Shown in pieces: positions 28,073 through 36,601 of a DNA stretch of 43,185 nt. Each line of letters starts with the position of its first letter. Within the stretch, counting starts at the first letter, position 1. The stretch is from Thauera butanivorans NBRC 103042 (GTDB taxonomy: Bacteria > Pseudomonadota > Gammaproteobacteria > Burkholderiales > Rhodocyclaceae), in the NCBI RefSeq assembly GCF_001591165.1, contig NZ_BCUG01000051.1, positions 1 through 43,185 on the forward strand. The letters are read 5' to 3'. The position numbers and the translations under genes were made by a program. The notes under the pieces were generated by a model, which saw nothing but the letters and a program-made list of their open reading frames with translations, was not told where the DNA came from and did not search any database.

Positions 28073-28723
28073 TCAGGTGCGCAGGTGCGCCACCGCCCAC
28101 ACCGCGGCTTCGACGCGCGAGCGCAGGTCGAGCTTGCGCAGGATGTGCTTGACGTGAACCTTGACCGTGCCTTCGGCGATGTCGAGCTCGCGCCCGATCA
28201 TCTTGTTCGACAGGCCGGCAGCGATCTTCTCCAGGATGCGCGTTTCCTGCTCGGTCAGTCCGGCTGCGTCGGGCGACTGCGGCCGGGCCTCGCTGCGCAG
28301 CGCCGCGGCCAGCAGGTGGTTGAGCTGCGGCGGAATGACGACGCGGCCGGCGGCGACGTCGGCGAGCGCCTCCAGCATCGCCTCGGGCTCCATGTCCTTC
28401 AGCAGGTAGCCGTCGGCGCCGCCGCGCAGCGCGGCGACGACGTCCTCGCCCTGGTCGGACACGGTGATCATCACCACTCGCGGCTCCGGCCGCAGCTGGC
28501 GCAGCTGGCGCAGTACTTCCAGGCCGTTCATGTCGCGCATGTTGAGATCGAGCAGCACCAGGTCCGGCTGCCGCGCGCGCGCCATCGCGATGCCGTCCTC
28601 GCCGCCGGCCGCCTCGCCCACCAGACGGAAGCCCGGCACCGTCTGCAGCAGCTGGGCGAGCCCCTTGCGGAACAGGGGATGGTCATCGACGATCAGGACG
28701 GTTTCGGCGGGCAGTTCGTTCAT
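28073..28723 (-). CDS. narL: Two-component response regulator NarL
   Basis: A 216-residue NarL/FixJ regulator. The receiver domain has the acidic pair in VLIVDDHPLF, the phosphorylated aspartate in DLVLLDLNMRDMNG, and the lysine in YLLKDMEP. The C-terminal LuxR-type helix-turn-helix is LTEQETRILEKIAAGLSNKMIGRELDIAEGTVKVHVKHIL (given in part for its motifs). The start MNELPAETV overlaps the narX stop (ATGA). It controls nitrate/nitrite-dependent genes with NarX; nap and the divergent dnr-like gene are likely targets. Confidence 0.94.
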   Translation of the reverse strand: MNELPAETVLIVDDHPLFRKGLAQLLQTVPGFRLVGEAAGGEDGIAMARARQPDLVLLDLNMRDMNGLEVLRQLRQLRPEPRVVMITVSDQGEDVVAALRGGADGYLLKDMEPEAMLEALADVAAGRVVIPPQLNHLLAAALRSEARPQSPDAAGLTEQETRILEKIAAGLSNKMIGRELDIAEGTVKVHVKHILRKLDLRSRVEAAVWAVAHLRT

Positions 28724-30678
28724 TGGCGGTTTCCTTGCTGGAACAATGCGGTGGCCGCGAACGCGGGCGAAATGGCAGGCGCCGGCATGGCAACGGACGG
28801 CGTGGAAGCCGGCGCGACGGCGGCAGCCTGGAAGCGGACACCGACGCGGGTGCCGCCTTCGCTGCGGCGGCCGATCTCGATGTTGCCGCCGAGGCTGCGC
28901 GCACGTTCGCGCATGATCGACAGGCCATGGTGGTCGCGGCCGTCGATCGGTCCGTCGTCGATGCCGACGCCGTCGTCCTCGATCGAGACCGTGACGCAGC
29001 CCGCGCCGTCGCACTCCAGGCCCACGCGCGCATGCCGCGCCAGCGCGTGGCGCAGCATGTTCGACAGCGCTTCGCGCACGATCTGCAGCACGTGCACTTC
29101 CTGGTTGGGCGTCAGGCTGCAGTCGGCCAGGCGGATGTCGAGCACGATGTCGATGCCCGAGCGTTCGCCGTACTCGGCCACTGCCGCACGCAGCAGGCTG
29201 CTCAGGTCTGCGGACAGCTCGAGGCGGAAGGACACCAGCAGCTCACGCAACTGGCGGTAGGCGTCGTTCACCCCGCTGCGCAGGTCGGCCAGGATGGTGT
29301 CCGCGTCGGCCAGGCGCGCCGGGTCGGCCAGCGCGCGCTGCAGCAGGCTCATCTGGATCTTCATGTAGGACAGCGCCTGCGCGAGCGAATCATGCAGTTC
29401 GCGGGCGATCACCGAACGCTCTTCCTGCAGCGCCAGCAGGCGCTCCTGCTCGCTGCGGCGGGCCGCGCCGAGCGCCATGCCGATGTGGCGCGACAGCGCC
29501 TCCACCAACTGGCGCTGCCAGTCTTCCAGTCCGCCGTCGGCCGGCAGGGCCAGGCGCAGCATGCCGTAGTGGTGCTCGCGGTCGCGCAGCGGAAAGCGCA
29601 GCAGCTTGCGTTCGCCTTCGACCGCCTCGCCAGCGGTCGAAGGCGCGCGGCAGGCGTTGCAGGCCTCGTCTCCGCGCGCGCTGCGGTCGGCACAGGGGCC
29701 GATGGTCGAGGCGATCACCGTTGCCGCCCCGCCCTGGCGGGGCTCGATACAGGCGAAGCTGCCGTTCAGGCCGGCGACGTGGTCGATGTCGCGCAGCGTG
29801 GCCTCATACACCGCCGGCTCGGTCGGTGCCTGGTAGAGGCGGGCAATGGCATGGTAGAGCAGCTCCAGCGCGCGGTTGCTGCGCTGCAGTTCCAGCGTCT
29901 TCTCGGCCACGCGCTGTTCCAGGGTCTGGTACTGGCGGGAGATTTCGCCCGCCATCAGGTTGAAGGTCGCGCCCACGCGGCCGAGCTCGTCGTGGCCGAC
30001 GTGCTCCACGCGTGCCGAATAGTCGCCGCGCGCGACCGCCCGCGTCGCCGCCAGCAGGCCGCCCAGCGGCTTCAGCAACGAAGCGCGCAGCACCACCAGC
30101 GCCGCGGCGATGACCACCAGCGTGGCGATGATGGCGCCGGCCAGGATCTCGCTCAGGTCGCCGATGCGGGCCTCGGTATCCTGCTCCAGCACGAACACCA
30201 GCGTATTGAGCTGGTCGACGAAACGGTCGACGTCGCCGAGCAGGGCCTCGATCTGTCCGGCCGATGCCGCCGGCCCCAGTTGCGCCACGCCCTTCAGGCT
30301 GGATCTGACGCTGAGCCGCCACGCCGATTCGACACCGCGATAGGTGGCGGCGAACAGGCCGCCGGGCTCGCGCTGCACGATGCGCTGCAGTTCGGGGTGT
30401 TCCAGCACGCGCTCGAAGTCGGCAATGGCGGCCTCCACCCGCGGCAGCGACAAGGTCCCGCTCGGCACTCCCGCGATCACCAGGCTCGCCGCCCGATGGG
30501 TCAGCCGCCGCAGCGCGCCGGCGTGGTTGATCGCACTGGCACTGCCCTGCACGCTCTCGGCGACCATTGCCGACGCGCTCATGCCGGCCAGGCTGATCAG
30601 CGCGAGCGCGAGCATGGCCAGCGCCACCAGCAGCAGGATCGAATGCCTGACGATCAGGCGCGGCATCGCGAATTTCAT
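28720..30678 (-). CDS. narX: Nitrate/nitrite sensor histidine kinase NarX
   Basis: A 652-residue membrane kinase. The first membrane helix is at about residues 12-34. The nitrate-sensing P-box appears as SAINHAGALRRLTHR (residues 48-62), then a periplasmic helical domain and a second helix (IIATLVVIAAALVVL). HAMP follows, then a GAF-like module with a cysteine cluster (CADRSARGDEACNACRAP) like the central module of NarX. The phosphoacceptor histidine is in VIARELHDSLAQALSYMKIQ (HisKA_3). The ATPase has NMLRHA and DDGVGIDDG. A GGAGGG site precedes the ATG. It is coupled to narL. Confidence 0.94.
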   Translation of the reverse strand: MKFAMPRLIVRHSILLLVALAMLALALISLAGMSASAMVAESVQGSASAINHAGALRRLTHRAASLVIAGVPSGTLSLPRVEAAIADFERVLEHPELQRIVQREPGGLFAATYRGVESAWRLSVRSSLKGVAQLGPAASAGQIEALLGDVDRFVDQLNTLVFVLEQDTEARIGDLSEILAGAIIATLVVIAAALVVLRASLLKPLGGLLAATRAVARGDYSARVEHVGHDELGRVGATFNLMAGEISRQYQTLEQRVAEKTLELQRSNRALELLYHAIARLYQAPTEPAVYEATLRDIDHVAGLNGSFACIEPRQGGAATVIASTIGPCADRSARGDEACNACRAPSTAGEAVEGERKLLRFPLRDREHHYGMLRLALPADGGLEDWQRQLVEALSRHIGMALGAARRSEQERLLALQEERSVIARELHDSLAQALSYMKIQMSLLQRALADPARLADADTILADLRSGVNDAYRQLRELLVSFRLELSADLSSLLRAAVAEYGERSGIDIVLDIRLADCSLTPNQEVHVLQIVREALSNMLRHALARHARVGLECDGAGCVTVSIEDDGVGIDDGPIDGRDHHGLSIMRERARSLGGNIEIGRRSEGGTRVGVRFQAAAVAPASTPSVAMPAPAISPAFAATALFQQGNRQ

Positions 30679-30800
30679 GCAGTCCCTCCGGCGTCCCCTC
30701 TGCCGACGCCCGCTGTGCTTTTCCTGCGGTCCCGGCCGCGTTCCGGCTCTCCATCCGTGCCGGGTCCGGTCCCGGGCCCGGATTTCCGGCCTACCCCTTT

Positions 30801-30821
30801 ATACCCGCAAGTATCGGGTAT
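30801..30821. promoter_or_regulatory. Inverted repeat ATACCCG-N7-CGGGTAT upstream of narX
   Basis: ATACCCG at 30801-30807 and CGGGTAT at 30815-30821 are exact complements. A NarL-type heptamer TACCCCT lies just beside it at 30792-30798. It is about 125 bases ahead of the narX start. It may be part of a NarL array; the 7-base spacing differs from the usual 7-2-7. Confidence 0.4.
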
Positions 30822-30877
30822 CGGCTGGGCCACGAATTTTTCATCCAATGTTTACAGACACTTGCATGCCACCCAGA

Positions 30878-30893
30878 TACCTCTTTGGAGGTA
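30878..30893. promoter_or_regulatory. NarL/NarP-type 7-2-7 box between narX and dnr-like gene
   Basis: TACCTCT-TT-GGAGGTA is an inverted pair of heptamers with two-base spacing. It fits the consensus TACYYMT-N2-AKRRGTA at all but one position. It lies centrally in the 297-base divergent region between narX and the Crp/Fnr gene, which has no coding sequence of its own. Confidence 0.68.
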
Positions 30894-30924
30894 TGCCGCG
30901 CGCCTGCACCACCGCCACCGAGCC

Positions 30925-30953
30925 TTGGAGGCATCTACCTCCCTGACTAGACT
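30925..30953 (+). promoter_or_regulatory. Candidate sigma70 promoter of the Crp/Fnr gene
   Basis: TTGGAG (30925-30930) and TAGACT (30948-30953) are 17 bases apart, 23 bases ahead of the ATG. The NarL-type 7-2-7 box lies about 30 bases upstream of the -35, a usual place for activation. A GGAGG/CCTCC inverted pair (30927-30931, 30938-30942) overlaps the promoter. Confidence 0.5.
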
Positions 30954-30975
30954 TGGCTGCAGTCAGCAGGAGCCG

Positions 30976-31671
30976 ATGATGACACGAGCCAAGCCCCCCG
31001 CCAGCATCCCCAGCCTGCGCGAGATCGCGCCCTTCGATCTGCTCGGCGGCGCGCGCCTGCACCAGTTGGTCTCCGCCTCGCGCCTGGTGCGCGCGGAACG
31101 GGGCGAAATCGTCCTCCAGGCGCAGGATGTTCCCTCCTGTATGCACGTGGTCCTCGATGGCGAAGTGAAATGCCTGCTGCTCGCGCCTTCGGGCAGCGAG
31201 AAGCTCATCCGCATCGTCGGTGCGGGCGACATCTTCGCCGAGGAAGCCGCCTTGCTGGGACGCCCGGCCATGGCGATGGCCCAGGCCGGACGCAATACCC
31301 GGCTGCTGCAGGTGCCGGTGGCGCTGGTGCGTGAAGCGATGGCCGCCGAACCCGCGTTCGCCGAGGCCATGACCACCCGCCTCGCCGCCGCCAGCTACGA
31401 GATGATGATGCACATGCAGCTCTGCATCCAGCTCAGCAGCACCCAGCGCGTGGCGCAGTATCTGGCCCAGTTGGCGCCGCAGGGCGCCGAGCACGCGGAA
31501 ATCCATCTCGCCGCCGACAAGCAGACCATCGCCGCCCAGCTCAACCTGACCCCCGAGACCTTCTCGCGCGTGCTGTCGCGCTTCGTCCGCGACGGCCTGG
31601 TGCGCCCGCAGGGGCGCCGCGGCCTGGTGCTGGACAAGGTCAGCCAGTTGCGGCACGCCGCGGCGCATTGA
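30976..31671 (+). CDS. Crp/Fnr family regulator, Dnr-like
   Basis: A 231-residue regulator. The cyclic-nucleotide-binding-like beta-roll is at about residues 20-125 (VLQAQDVPSCMHVVLDGEVK, AGDIFAEEAALLG). A long dimer helix follows, then a winged helix with recognition region TIAAQLNLTPETFSRVLSRFVRDG. The N-terminal four-cysteine cluster of oxygen-sensing Fnr is absent, so it resembles Dnr/NnrR, which in denitrifiers respond to NO. The E-SR pattern in the recognition helix fits TTGAC-N4-GTCAA boxes such as the one before napF. CAGGAG supplies the ribosome site; ATG at 30976 or 30979 is possible. Confidence 0.86.
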   Translation: MMTRAKPPASIPSLREIAPFDLLGGARLHQLVSASRLVRAERGEIVLQAQDVPSCMHVVLDGEVKCLLLAPSGSEKLIRIVGAGDIFAEEAALLGRPAMAMAQAGRNTRLLQVPVALVREAMAAEPAFAEAMTTRLAAASYEMMMHMQLCIQLSSTQRVAQYLAQLAPQGAEHAEIHLAADKQTIAAQLNLTPETFSRVLSRFVRDGLVRPQGRRGLVLDKVSQLRHAAAH

Positions 31672-31718
31672 GCACGCTCTGCTTTTTGACCAGCCACCCA
31701 CAGGAAACACCGCACCCT

Positions 31719-31773
31719 GTAGGAGCGGCTTCAGCCGCGAAAGGCGGTTGTTCGCGGCTGAAGCCGCTCCTAC
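31719..31773. repeat. REP-like palindrome (extragenic)
   Basis: A perfect 23-bp inverted repeat, arms 31719-31741 and 31751-31773, with a nine-base loop. The arm begins GTAGGAGCGGCTTCAGCCGC, the well-known REP-type motif found in many copies in Pseudomonas, Xanthomonas and related genomes. It sits between the convergent Crp/Fnr and exonuclease genes, where it may also stop transcription or stabilise mRNA ends. Such pairs (REPINs) are usually mobilised by a RAYT transposase encoded elsewhere. Confidence 0.85.
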
Positions 31774-31798
31774 GCAAAAAAGCAGCCTGCACTCCAGG

Positions 31799-33226
31799 CT
31801 AACAGGCCGGCAGCGGCTCGACCGCCGCCACATGCGCGGGCACGGCGAACCAGCGCCCGAGCAGGCGCCAGGTGTCGATGTCGAAGCGGCGCGCCCTCCC
31901 TATCGTCGGCAATTCCTCGCGCCGCGCCACGCTGCCGAGGTGGCACCACTGGTCGAGGACGTGCCAGGCCTCGCGCCCCGAATGGGCGTCGCGCTCACCG
32001 ACCACCACCGCACCCGGCCATGGCCAGGGCTTGACGCCGAGCGAGGCCAGGCCCCCCAGCAGCCTGGCGTCGTGTTCCGCCGCCGTTTCCCGGCGGGCGC
32101 AGACGCCGGCGCAGCGGCGCGCCTGAAACGCCGAGCAGGCTCCGGCCGTACCCGGCTCCAGACCGAGCCGACGCGGGCACAGACGGTAGAGCAAGGCCAG
32201 CTCGCGCAAGCGGTTGTCCGCCTCGCGCCTGTTGCGGAACAGGCCATGCAGGCCCGCCCAGGCGGCGGGGTCAGTGCCGGCGACCGGCACCCGTTCGTAG
32301 ATCGGCGGGCGCCGGCGATTGTCGATCAGACGTAGCGCAAACGCTTCACCACCGTCTTCGGGCAGGCGGTTCGACGGTGGCCGCAGGCGCTTGACGAGCT
32401 CGGCTTCGAGCAGCAACGAGCCGAGTTCGCCGGCCGTCGCTATCCACTCGACACGGCGGGTCCGCTCGCGCAGCTCGGCGTCCTTGCCCTTGCGCGTGCT
32501 GCCGGCGAAATGCTCCTTGACCCTTGCCCGCAGGCTGGCGGCACGGCCGATGAACAACGGGCGGTCGATGCGTCCGGGCGGTGGCGCTTCTGCTTCGGCA
32601 TGCAGGAAATAGAGACCGGGTTCGTCCGGCAAGGCTTCGAGCAAGCCTTCCGGCAGGCCGGGCGGGGAGGCCGGCGCCTTCATCGCGCGCTCGACCGCGT
32701 GCTGCAGCACCTCGGGCTCGAAGCGCGCCTGCGCCAACTGCACGAACTGCCACAGCGCCTCGGTGTCGCCCATCGCCCGGTGGCGGGCGCCGCAGTGCAG
32801 GCCGTGGCGCTCGATCAGCGCATCCAGCCCATGGCGGTGATGCTCGGGAAACAGCGCCCGCGACAGCTTGACGGTACACAGCACCGGCGCATCGAAATCG
32901 CGCCCGATGCGGGCGAAGGCATTCTTGATGAAACCGAAATCGAAACGGGCATTGTGAGCGACGAACACGTGGCCGGCCAGCAAGGCCTGCACCTGGTCGG
33001 CGAGTTCGTCGAAGCACGGCGCGCCGGCGACCATTTCGTCGCTGATGCCGGTGATCTGCCGGATCAGCGGCGGGATGGGCGTCTGCGGGTCGACCAGGCT
33101 TTCCCAGCGGTCGACGAGCACGCCATCCTCGACGCGGAGGATGGCGATCTCGGTGATGCGGTCGCGTACCGGATGGGCGCCGGTGCTTTCGACGTCGATG
33201 AAGGCAAGGCGGCGCGGCAGGCTCAT
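31799..33226 (-). CDS. DnaQ-like 3'-5' exonuclease fused to GIY-YIG (Cho/UvrC-like) domain
   Basis: A 475-residue protein. The N-terminal exonuclease has the DEDDh motifs: FIDVEST (D11, E13), HNARFDFGFI, and HRAMGDTEAL. A GIY-YIG nuclease-like domain begins near residue 205, where the usual GIY is GLYFL and YIG is FIG (PLFIGRAASLRARVKEHF). The C-terminal third is as in Cho-type proteins, with cysteines in CSAFQARRCAGVCARRETA. This architecture is commonly annotated as DNA polymerase III epsilon-like and is probably a repair nuclease. The F for Y change in the GIY-YIG core may reduce cleavage. It stands alone and converges on the Crp/Fnr gene. Confidence 0.88.
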   Translation of the reverse strand: MSLPRRLAFIDVESTGAHPVRDRITEIAILRVEDGVLVDRWESLVDPQTPIPPLIRQITGISDEMVAGAPCFDELADQVQALLAGHVFVAHNARFDFGFIKNAFARIGRDFDAPVLCTVKLSRALFPEHHRHGLDALIERHGLHCGARHRAMGDTEALWQFVQLAQARFEPEVLQHAVERAMKAPASPPGLPEGLLEALPDEPGLYFLHAEAEAPPPGRIDRPLFIGRAASLRARVKEHFAGSTRKGKDAELRERTRRVEWIATAGELGSLLLEAELVKRLRPPSNRLPEDGGEAFALRLIDNRRRPPIYERVPVAGTDPAAWAGLHGLFRNRREADNRLRELALLYRLCPRRLGLEPGTAGACSAFQARRCAGVCARRETAAEHDARLLGGLASLGVKPWPWPGAVVVGERDAHSGREAWHVLDQWCHLGSVARREELPTIGRARRFDIDTWRLLGRWFAVPAHVAAVEPLPAC

Positions 33227-33263
33227 GCGTTCGGCGCCCGGCCCGGCATCGAGGGGAGACGGC

Positions 33264-33452
33264 TCAGTGATTGGCGTCGTAGTAGTAGGGCTTCACCGGC
33301 ACGCGCGCTTCCTGCAGGCGCTGCTGCTCCTCGACCGATTGCGGCTTGTCCCACCACAGGGCACGGCCTTTCTTCTGCTCGGCCTGCTCTTCGGGATGCT
33401 TGGCCATCCATTCGCGCATGAACTTGGTGTGATCGGATTCGTACATCGCCAT
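33264..33452 (-). CDS. DUF3460 family small protein
   Basis: A 62-residue protein, MAMYESDHTKFMREWMAKHP at its start, rich in charge and aromatics, ending VPVKPYYYDANH. It matches the DUF3460 family of betaproteobacteria, about 60 residues long and of unknown function. Longer in-frame sequence upstream is non-coding. An extended -10 TGCTAGAAT lies on the minus strand at 33490-33482, so it likely has its own promoter. No catalytic motif is visible. Confidence 0.85.
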   Translation of the reverse strand: MAMYESDHTKFMREWMAKHPEEQAEQKKGRALWWDKPQSVEEQQRLQEARVPVKPYYYDANH

Positions 33453-33481
33453 CGTCGGCCCCCTTTTCTGAAGTGGCCGCA

Positions 33482-33490
33482 ATTCTAGCA
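33482..33490 (-). promoter_or_regulatory. Extended -10 promoter of the DUF3460 gene
   Basis: On the minus strand TGCTAGAAT fits the TGn-TANAAT extended -10 form, about 30 bases ahead of the ATG. No good -35 is seen. Position and match support a promoter. Confidence 0.45.
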
Positions 33491-33498
33491 GCCGGCGG

Positions 33499-33518
33499 CA
33501 AAACGCGCCGCTGCGGCG
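33499..33518 (-). terminator. Weak terminator after spoT
   Basis: CGCCG (33518-33514) and CGGCG (33510-33506) on the minus strand form a short stem with a three-base loop, followed by CGTTTTG. It ends the gmk-rpoZ-spoT transcript before the DUF3460 promoter. The stem is short, so strength is doubtful. Confidence 0.4.
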
Positions 33519-33541
33519 ATGCACCGCCCCATGCGCAGAAC

Positions 33542-35746
33542 TCAGACCGCCCGGCCGTCGCCCTTGACGCGGCCGATGCGCACCACTTCCTGCACCCTTC
33601 GCACCGCGCGCATGACGCGCGCCAGATGCATGCGGTCACGCACCTGCAAGGTGAAGTTGAGCGCGGTGTAGGCACCCTGCTCGTTGTCCATGTGCACGCT
33701 CTGGATGTTGCAGTCTTCCTCGGCGATGGCGCTGGCCACCCGCGCCAGCACGCCGCGCGCGTTGCGCGTCAGCACGCGGATGCCGACGTCGAACAGGCGG
33801 TCGTCGCCGGCCTCCCATTCCACATCCACCCAGCGCCCGCGGTCGCCGCGCAGCTTGGCCACGCTCGGGCAGTCGTGGGTATGCACTTCCAGCCCCTGGC
33901 CCTTGCGCAGCGTGCCGATGATCGGATCGCCCGGGATCGGATGACAGCAGCGCGCCAGCTGCACCGCGATGCCTTCGGAGCCGCGGATCGTGATCGCGCC
34001 CGCCGGCTTCGGCTTGACCACGTCGGGCCGGCCCGACTCCATGTCCTGCGCCTGCGCCAGGCGGCGCGCGATGATCGCCGGCAGGCGCTTGCCCAGGCCG
34101 AGGTCGGAGAAGATTTCCTTCTTGTGGCGCACGCCGCGGTCGCGCAGGAAGCGCTCCCAGGCAAAAGTCGAGATCTGGCCCAGGGTCAGGCCATGCGGCC
34201 GCAACGCCTGATTGAGCAGGCGCTCGCCCAGCGCGACGGACTCGTCCTGCTGGGCGTTCTTCATGAAATGGCGGATCTGCGCCCGCGCCTTGCCGGTGCG
34301 CGCATACGACAGCCAGGCCGGGTTGGGGTTGGCGTGGGCGGCGGTGATGATCTCGACCTGGTCGCCATTGTTCAGCTCGCTGCGCAGCGGCATCAGGTCG
34401 CCGTTGATGCGGCAGGCCACGCAGCGGTTGCCGATGTCGGTATGCACCGCGTAGGCGAAATCGACCGGCGTCGAGCCCTTGGGCATCGAGAAGATCGTGC
34501 CCTTGGGCGAGAACACATAGACCTCGCCCGGGAACAGGTCGATCTTGACGTGCTCCAGGAACTCGGTGGCCTCACCCGAGGCGGATTGCAGCTCGAGCAG
34601 GGACTGCAGCCAGGAATGCGTCTTCTGCTGCAGCTCCGTCAGCGTCTTCTCGTCTTCCTTGTACAGCCAGTGCGAGGCCACGCCGGCCTCGGCGATGTGG
34701 TGCATCTCGCGCGTGCGGATCTGCACTTCGACCGGCGTGCCGAAGGGGCCGATCAGCGTCGTGTGCAGGCTCTGGTAGCCGTTGGCCTTGGGGATCGCGA
34801 TGTAGTCCTTGAACTTGCCCGGCACCGGCTTGTACATCGAGTGCAGCGCGCCCAGCGCGAGGTAACAGCTCGACACCTCGCCGACGATGACGCGAAAGCC
34901 GTAGATGTCCAGCACCTGTGAAAACGACAGGTGCTTTTCGACCATCTTGCGGTAGATGCCGTAGAGGTGCTTCTCGCGGCCGCTGACCTCGGCCGTGATG
35001 CCCCATTGCGGCAGCCGCTCCTGGATCGCCGTGCTGACCTTGCCGACCACTTCGCGGCGGTTGCCGCGCGCCGCGCGGATGGCCTTGGCCAGCACCTGGT
35101 AGCGCAGCGGGTACTTGTTGCTGAACGACAGCTCCTGCAGTTCGCGGTACAGGTCGTTGAGGCCGAGCCGGTTGGCGATCGGCGCGTAGATCTCGAGCGT
35201 CTCGTTGGCGATGCGGCGGCGCTTGGCCGGGCGCATGTGGCCGAGCGTGCGCATGTTGTGCAGGCGGTCGGCGAGCTTGATCAGGATGACGCGCAGGTCG
35301 CTCGCCATCGCCAGCAGCATCTTGCGGAAGTTCTCGGCCTGCGCTTCCTCGTGCGAACGGAACTCGATCTTGTCGAGCTTGGACAGGCCGTCGACCAGCT
35401 CGGCCGACACCTTGCCGAAGCGTTCGGCGATCTCCGCCTTGGGGATGTGGGTGTCCTCCATCACGTCGTGGAGGAGCGCGGCGATCAGCGCCTGCGGATC
35501 GAGGTGCCAGTCGGCCACCAACGAGGCCACCGCGACCGGATGGCTGACGTAGGGCTCGCCGCTGACGCGGAACTGCCCGGCATGGGCATCGGCGGCGAAG
35601 TGATAGGCTGCTTCCACGCGACCCACGTCCTCGGCACGCAGGTAGGTCAGCAGCTTGGTCTTCAGTCCCTGGAAGTCGAGCGACAGCACGCACGACGGCG
35701 GCGGGCGGAAAGGTTCCTGAGGGGCGCCCCGCTCGCTCTCGTCCAT
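33542..35746 (-). CDS. spoT: Bifunctional (p)ppGpp synthetase/hydrolase SpoT
   Basis: A 734-residue long RSH enzyme that makes and degrades (p)ppGpp. The HD hydrolase domain is intact (FAADAHAGQFRVSGEPYVSHP, LLHDVMEDT, KLADRLHNMRTLGHM), so hydrolysis is expected. The RelA/SpoT synthetase domain (EVSGREKHLYGIYRKM, IYGFRVIV, KDYIAIPKANGYQSLHTT) follows. TGS (VYVFSPKGTIFSMPKGSTPVDFAYAVH), a conserved cysteine region (LARCCHPIPGD) and a C-terminal ACT domain complete it. GAGGGG precedes the ATG. It follows rpoZ by 22 bases in the classic gmk-rpoZ-spoT order. Confidence 0.95.
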   Translation of the reverse strand: MDESERGAPQEPFRPPPSCVLSLDFQGLKTKLLTYLRAEDVGRVEAAYHFAADAHAGQFRVSGEPYVSHPVAVASLVADWHLDPQALIAALLHDVMEDTHIPKAEIAERFGKVSAELVDGLSKLDKIEFRSHEEAQAENFRKMLLAMASDLRVILIKLADRLHNMRTLGHMRPAKRRRIANETLEIYAPIANRLGLNDLYRELQELSFSNKYPLRYQVLAKAIRAARGNRREVVGKVSTAIQERLPQWGITAEVSGREKHLYGIYRKMVEKHLSFSQVLDIYGFRVIVGEVSSCYLALGALHSMYKPVPGKFKDYIAIPKANGYQSLHTTLIGPFGTPVEVQIRTREMHHIAEAGVASHWLYKEDEKTLTELQQKTHSWLQSLLELQSASGEATEFLEHVKIDLFPGEVYVFSPKGTIFSMPKGSTPVDFAYAVHTDIGNRCVACRINGDLMPLRSELNNGDQVEIITAAHANPNPAWLSYARTGKARAQIRHFMKNAQQDESVALGERLLNQALRPHGLTLGQISTFAWERFLRDRGVRHKKEIFSDLGLGKRLPAIIARRLAQAQDMESGRPDVVKPKPAGAITIRGSEGIAVQLARCCHPIPGDPIIGTLRKGQGLEVHTHDCPSVAKLRGDRGRWVDVEWEAGDDRLFDVGIRVLTRNARGVLARVASAIAEEDCNIQSVHMDNEQGAYTALNFTLQVRDRMHLARVMRAVRRVQEVVRIGRVKGDGRAV

Positions 35747-35768
35747 GTCTAGCCCCTCACGACCCGGC

Positions 35769-35984
35769 TCAGGCCTGGCCGCGGTTCAGCATCTCCAGCC
35801 CGACCTTGCCGGCGGCGACTTCGCGCAGCGCGATCACGGTGGGCTTGTCCTTGTCGGACGGGTCGAGCTCGATCTGCGGCGTGCTGCCGATGGTCAGCTG
35901 GCGCGCACGGTAAGTGGCCGCCAGCGTGAGCTGGAAGCGGTTGGGGATCCTCTTGAGGCAATCTTCGACGGTGATGCGGGCCAT
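35769..35984 (-). CDS. rpoZ: RNA polymerase omega subunit
   Basis: A 71-residue protein beginning [20 protein letters not shown], the diagnostic omega start, with [13 protein letters not shown] later. It binds the beta-prime subunit and helps assembly, and in proteobacteria forms part of a ppGpp site, fitting its place beside spoT. It is hidden in a longer shadow frame. The start lies two bases after the gmk stop. Confidence 0.95.
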   Translation of the reverse strand: MARITVEDCLKRIPNRFQLTLAATYRARQLTIGSTPQIELDPSDKDKPTVIALREVAAGKVGLEMLNRGQA

Positions 35985-35986
35985 GT

Positions 35987-36601
35987 TCAATCCTGTTCCA
36001 AAAAGTCGAAATATTCGGGATGGCGCTTGCGCTGGTTGGAATGGCGCAGCCTCGAGGCGCGTACCACGGCAACCAAGTCGTCCAGCGCCTGATCGATTTC
36101 GTCGTTGATTATAACGTAGTCGAATTCCGCCACATGCCGCATTTCCCCACGCGCGCCCAGCAGGCGCCGGCTGATGACCTCGTCGCTGTCGGTGCCGCGC
36201 CCGCGCAGGCGGGATTCGAGTTCCTCCATCGACGGCGGCAGGATGAACACCCCCACCGCTTCCGGGAAGACCTTGCGCACCTGCTGGGCACCCTGCCAGT
36301 CGATCTCCAGCAAGGTATCGCGCCCGGCGGCGATCTGCTCGCGCAGCCAGACCTTGGAGGTGGCGTAGTAGTTGCCATGCACCTCGGCCCACTCGAGGAA
36401 CTCGCCGCGGTCGCGCAAGGCGCGGAAAGCCGGCACATCGACGAAATGGTACTCCCGCCCGTCCTGCTCGCCGGCGCGCGGCGCGCGCGTGGTGTACGAG
36501 ATCGACAGCTGCACGCGCGCATCGCGCTGCAGCAGGCCGTGCACCAGCGTGGTCTTGCCGGCGCCGGACGGCGCGGTGACGATGAAAAGGGTTCCGGACA
36601 T
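35987..36601 (-). CDS. gmk: Guanylate kinase
   Basis: A 204-residue enzyme phosphorylating GMP to GDP. The P-loop is [11 protein letters not shown] at the N-terminus, the GMP-binding region is [22 protein letters not shown], and [12 protein letters not shown] and [10 protein letters not shown]-type motifs follow. The ATG at 36601 ([13 protein letters not shown]) is the family start; frames reaching 36763 are extensions into non-coding sequence. It is first in gmk-rpoZ-spoT, and its GDP output feeds GTP, the substrate for (p)ppGpp. Confidence 0.95.
   Translation of the reverse strand: MSGTLFIVTAPSGAGKTTLVHGLLQRDARVQLSISYTTRAPRAGEQDGREYHFVDVPAFRALRDRGEFLEWAEVHGNYYATSKVWLREQIAAGRDTLLEIDWQGAQQVRKVFPEAVGVFILPPSMEELESRLRGRGTDSDEVISRRLLGARGEMRHVAEFDYVIINDEIDQALDDLVAVVRASRLRHSNQRKRHPEYFDFLEQD

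Noticed and set aside
28723-30975. Plus-strand upstream part of a 982-codon frame ending in the Crp/Fnr gene
   Set aside because: Only the last 231 codons form the regulator; the rest is antisense to narX and crosses a promoter region. Start placed at 30976 with its ribosome site.
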